From Prosthecobacter sp. (GTDB lineage Bacteria > Verrucomicrobiota > Verrucomicrobiia > Verrucomicrobiales > Verrucomicrobiaceae), in contig NZ_JAXMIH010000006.1 in assembly GCF_034366625.1 (NCBI RefSeq), positions 1,116,001-1,180,000 of the forward strand: a DNA stretch of 64,000 bases, read 5' to 3'. The position numbers and the translations under genes are program-made. Shown here in pieces: positions 61,027 through 64,000 of this stretch (position 1 is the stretch's first letter; each line of letters begins with the position of its first letter). The notes below the pieces were generated by a model that had not been told where the DNA came from, did no database searches, and was given only the letters and a program-made list of their open reading frames with translations.

Positions 61027-62588
61027 AACCAACACTGCGCCTCATCCTGACGGCTCTCGCCATTGCCTTGCTCACGCAATGCGGTGACCGCGAACTCAGC
61101 CCGAACGAAAAAATGTCCCAGGAGACCTTCATCAAAGCGATGGACTCCTACAAAACGCCTGCGGCGACACCCGCCGCTCCAGTCGGGGGCGCTCTGACGA
61201 ATCTCACCGAGCAGCCGGACAAGCCTGTCTCCGGCGCGGAAGACGCGGTGCTCACTGATGCGCCGAATGTGCCGCCGCCCATCACGCGCGATCATCCCAC
61301 GAAAGTCACCATCAAGCTCGAAGTCGTCGAGCTGGTGAAACGTCTGGCGGATGGCGTGGACTACACGTTCTGGACCTTCGGCGGCAGTGTTCCTGGGAAG
61401 TTCATCCGCATTCGCCAGAACGATGAGGTCGAGTTCCATCTGATGAACCGTCCTGACAGCAAGATGCCGCACAACATCGACCTCCACTCCGTCACCGGTC
61501 CGGGCGGTGGTGCGGCGGCGTCCTTCACGGCGCCGGGCCATGTGTCCGTGTTCTCGTTCAAGGCGCTGAATCCGGGCATCTACGTTTATCACTGCGCCAC
61601 CGCGCCGGTGGGCATGCACATCGCCAACGGCATGTACGGCCTCATCCTCATCGAGCCCATCGGTGGGCTGCCCAAAGTGGACAAAGAGTTCTACGTCATG
61701 CAGTCCGAGTTCTACACGAAGGGGCGCAACGGTGAGGCCGGTCTGCAACCCTTCAACATGGACAAGGCGCTGGATGAGCGGCCGGACTACGTGGTGTTCA
61801 ACGGTTCTGTCGGCGCGCTGGCGGGCGACAACGCGGTGCATGCCAAGGTGGGCGAGCGTGTCAGGCTCTTTGTCGGCAACGGCGGCCCCAACTTGGTCTC
61901 TTCCTTTCACGTCATCGGTGAAATCTTCGACAACGTGTATCTCGAAGGTGGTGTGAAGCCCGCGCAGAATCATGTGCAGACCACCTTGGTTCCCGCCGGC
62001 GGCTCCGCCATGGTTGATTTCGGCCTGGAGGTGCCCGGCACCTACATCCTCGTCGATCACTCCATCTTCCGGGCCTTCAACAAAGGTGCCATTGGCATGC
62101 TCAAGGTCACGGGCCCTGAAAACAAGATCGCCTATTCCGGCAAGCAGGATGACCGCATTTACCAGTTCGAAGGCGGCGCTGCCCAGAACATCGTCCAGGC
62201 CTCCAAGCTGCAGACTCCGGCGGCGAACAAGCAGGAGCGCATCGACCGCGGCAAGCATATCTACACCTCCATCTGCATCGCCTGCCATCAGGCCGAAGGG
62301 CAGGGCATCCCGAAGGCCTTCCCGCCGGTGGCAAAGTCGGACTACCTCAACGCGGACCCCAAGCGTGCCATCGCGACGGTGCTGCATGGTCTTCAGGGCA
62401 AGGTCACGGTGAATGGCGAAACGTATGAAAGCATCATGCCACAGCTCGGCCTCAATGACGAGCAGGTCGCCAACGCGCTGACCTATGTTTATAACAACTG
62501 GGGCAACAACGGCACCGAGATTCATCCCGACATGGTCAAACAAGTCCGCGCCACCGTGCCGCCGGCTCCGGCAGCCAGCGGTGAATGA
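61023..62588 (+). CDS. nirK: Copper nitrite reductase with C-terminal cytochrome c (NirK)
   Basis: A 521-residue probable lipoprotein (Cys20 in LLTQCGD) with a Pro/Ala-rich linker to residue 90. Copper ligands are complete. Type 1: His150, Cys191, His199, Met204 ([24 protein letters not shown]). Type 2: His155, His190, His346 (ILVDHSIF). The catalytic Asp153 and His296 (SSFHVIGE) are also present. A cytochrome c domain follows from about residue 400, with the heme motif C418-IACH and the axial Met in IMPQLG. It reduces nitrite to NO in the periplasm, and the fused heme supplies electrons. Coupled by ATGA overlap to the globin gene upstream; the NirV-SCO gene follows after 7 bases. Confidence 0.95.
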   Translation: MKPTLRLILTALAIALLTQCGDRELSPNEKMSQETFIKAMDSYKTPAATPAAPVGGALTNLTEQPDKPVSGAEDAVLTDAPNVPPPITRDHPTKVTIKLEVVELVKRLADGVDYTFWTFGGSVPGKFIRIRQNDEVEFHLMNRPDSKMPHNIDLHSVTGPGGGAAASFTAPGHVSVFSFKALNPGIYVYHCATAPVGMHIANGMYGLILIEPIGGLPKVDKEFYVMQSEFYTKGRNGEAGLQPFNMDKALDERPDYVVFNGSVGALAGDNAVHAKVGERVRLFVGNGGPNLVSSFHVIGEIFDNVYLEGGVKPAQNHVQTTLVPAGGSAMVDFGLEVPGTYILVDHSIFRAFNKGAIGMLKVTGPENKIAYSGKQDDRIYQFEGGAAQNIVQASKLQTPAANKQERIDRGKHIYTSICIACHQAEGQGIPKAFPPVAKSDYLNADPKRAIATVLHGLQGKVTVNGETYESIMPQLGLNDEQVANALTYVYNNWGNNGTEIHPDMVKQVRATVPPAPAASGE

Positions 62589-62595
62589 TCCTATC

Positions 62596-63882
62596 ATGCG
62601 CTTGATCCTCACAACCATCCTGCTGGCAGCCGCCGCGCTGCCGGCCGCCGATCTCCCGCCGCCACCGGGCATGGTTTCCATTCCTGGTGGCAGCTACAAG
62701 CCGCTGTACGCCAAAAAGACGAAGCCGCGCAACGTGGAGTCGTTCTTCATCGACGTGGCACAGGTCACCAATGCGCAATTCCTCGACTTCGTGACGAAAC
62801 ACCCCGAGTGGCGGCGCTCGCAGGTCAAAGCCAAGCTCTCTGACAAAAACTACCTCTCCCACTGGGCCGGCGATCTCGATCTCGGCGATGACAAACTCCG
62901 TGATGCGCCTGTAGTCCACGTTTCGTGGTTCGCCGCGAAGGCCTACTGCGAATCGAAGGGCAAACGCATGCCCACGCAGGACGAATGGGAGTTCGTCGCA
63001 CGCGCGGACGCCACACGTCTCGATGCCAGCAGCGACCAGGCCTTCCTGCGTCAGTTGCTTGAGTGGTACTCCAAGCCAGCCTCCAGCGCGTTGGAGAACG
63101 TCCACAGCGCGTCAAAAAACATCCATGGCCTGCGTGGTCTTCACGGCCTCGTGTGGGAATGGGTGCATGACTTCAACTCCACCATGGTCGTCGGCGACTC
63201 ACGCGGCGATGGTTCGCTCGAACGCAAGCTCTTCTGTGGCGCAGGCTCGCTCCTCGCCGCCGATGTGAGCAACTACGCCGCCTTCATGCGCTATGCCTTC
63301 CGCTCCAGCCTCAAGGGCGACTACTGCGTCGGCAGCCTCGGCTTTCGCGGGGCGAAGTCGGTGAAGGAAGCACCTCCAGCGCCCGCCACGCCTCAATTCA
63401 CCACCATCTACGACCTGCCCGGCGAATGGCGCACGCAGGACGACCAACCGCTCAAGCTCGATCAACTGCGCGGCAAGCCCCGCATCATCACCATGGGCTT
63501 CACCGCCTGCAAATTCGCCTGTCCACGCATCATCGACGACATGAAACGCATCGAGCGGGAACTAGGAACCGATGCGGACAAAGTGGGCCTCGTCTTCTTC
63601 TCCTTCGACACCGCCACCGACAAGCCCGCGAAGATGAAAGCCACCCAGATCGAGCATCAGCTCGATCCCAGCCGCTGGACCTTCGCCATCTCCACTGATG
63701 AAACCATCCGCCAGCTCGCCGTGGCGCTGAACTTCAAATTTCAGTCCATCGAAGGCCTCTACGCCCACTCCAATCTCATTGCCGTCCTCGATGCCGAGGG
63801 AAACATCGTCCACCGCGAGGAAGCGCTCGGTGCTGACATCGAGCCAACGGTGAAGGCCGTGCGCAAACTGCTCCAACCATGA
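62596..63882 (+). CDS. NirV-like SUMF1 domain fused to an SCO copper chaperone
   Basis: The start at 62596 gives signal peptide MRLILTTILLAAAALPAAD and 428 residues; the longer frame upstream is inside nirK. Residues 25-255 are a SUMF1/FGE-sulfatase domain (PPGMVSIPGGSYKPLY, GKRMPTQDEWEFVARAD, HGLVWEWVHDF, CVGSLGFRGAK), as in NirV proteins encoded next to nirK. The catalytic FGE Cys pair is not seen. Residues 280-428 form an SCO1/SenC domain with the copper motif C305-KFAC309-P and the His of YAHSN. SCO domains deliver copper. The fusion suggests assembly of the NirK copper centres. Its stop overlaps the next start (ATGA). Confidence 0.9.
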   Translation: MRLILTTILLAAAALPAADLPPPPGMVSIPGGSYKPLYAKKTKPRNVESFFIDVAQVTNAQFLDFVTKHPEWRRSQVKAKLSDKNYLSHWAGDLDLGDDKLRDAPVVHVSWFAAKAYCESKGKRMPTQDEWEFVARADATRLDASSDQAFLRQLLEWYSKPASSALENVHSASKNIHGLRGLHGLVWEWVHDFNSTMVVGDSRGDGSLERKLFCGAGSLLAADVSNYAAFMRYAFRSSLKGDYCVGSLGFRGAKSVKEAPPAPATPQFTTIYDLPGEWRTQDDQPLKLDQLRGKPRIITMGFTACKFACPRIIDDMKRIERELGTDADKVGLVFFSFDTATDKPAKMKATQIEHQLDPSRWTFAISTDETIRQLAVALNFKFQSIEGLYAHSNLIAVLDAEGNIVHREEALGADIEPTVKAVRKLLQP

Positions 63883-64000
63883 CCATGCGCTCATTTCATC
63901 TTCTGGCCGCCACGGCGGCGCTCGCCACGTCCGCGCATGCTCAAACAGCCCCGCATCCGCTCTCCTACGCCGATGGTCGCGTCGTGTTTGGCATCGAAGA
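63879..64000 (+). CDS. Exported protein, partial (C-terminus outside window)
   Basis: It starts at the ATG overlapping the NirV-SCO stop by four bases; an in-frame ATG at 63885 is an alternative. About 40 residues are visible: a signal peptide (MRSFHLLAATAALATSAHAQ) and the beginning of a mature protein (TAPHPLSYADGRVVFGIE). The operon continues past the window edge. Too short to name a family. Confidence 0.6.
   Translation, partial: MTMRSFHLLAATAALATSAHAQTAPHPLSYADGRVVFGIE

Noticed and set aside
62596-63882. SUMF1 domain as a formylglycine-generating enzyme for the sulfatases
   Set aside because: The catalytic Cys pair is not seen, and the gene is coupled to nirK and fused to SCO, so it is NirV-like.

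Overview
The window looks like a chromosomal segment of a GC-rich Gram-negative bacterium of the Planctomycetota-Verrucomicrobiota-Chlamydiota superphylum, most likely Verrucomicrobiota. Evidence: twelve periplasmic sulfatases, DUF1501 and DUF1549/DUF1553 proteins (one with a PSCyt1 heme motif), DUF1080 proteins, sialate O-acetylesterases and a CehA/McbA metallohydrolase. The species call is inference. I saw no rRNA, tRNA, CRISPR array, transposase or phage gene.

Layout. (1) 1-6527: end of a lactonase-family gene, an LRV-repeat membrane protein and a three-sulfatase operon. (2) 6587-16700: an island of poorly characterised genes, four with C2C2 zinc ribbons; one encodes a 1272-residue zinc-ribbon/RDD/coiled-coil protein. 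(3) 16762-24212: a sulfatase broken by an amber codon, another sulfatase, a lectin-fold protein, a SASA esterase, an AT-richer EVE-domain/nuclease-like gene and a DUF1080 protein, with several inverted-repeat elements between them. (4) 24213-46029: fifteen co-directional minus-strand genes (seven sulfatases, two esterases, a beta-helix protein, a sialate acetylesterase, DUF1501 and PSCyt1-DUF1549-DUF1553 proteins, a B12-binding radical SAM protein and an AT-richer small gene). This reads as a locus for desulfating and deacetylating a sulfated, acylated polysaccharide. (5) 46093-52118: DUF1080, flavin amine oxidase, CehA/McbA and alpha/beta hydrolase genes. (6) 52271-64000: a nitric-oxide-related region. 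A secreted YHS-truncated hemoglobin gene diverges from a plus-strand operon encoding a RidA/chorismatase-like protein, DUF1549/DUF1553, DUF1501, a PPC-repeat protein, a DRE-TIM aldolase, a second truncated hemoglobin, NirK with a C-terminal cytochrome c, a NirV-SCO fusion and a further exported protein cut by the window edge.

How they fit. All twelve sulfatases carry the Cys form of the formylglycine motif, but no dedicated maturase is present, so activation depends on genes elsewhere. The NirK region has three NsrR-like palindromes: one across the -35/-10 region of the YHS-globin promoter, one in front of the plus-strand operon and one at the start of the second globin gene. The best candidate for an undescribed system is this operon, which joins copper nitrite reduction and NO-binding globins to DUF1501/DUF1549/PPC proteins, an aldolase and a RidA-like protein.

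A second theme is repeat DNA used as coding sequence. Signal peptides of unrelated exported proteins are built from the same short repeats, and one radical SAM gene carries an inverted repeat in frame.
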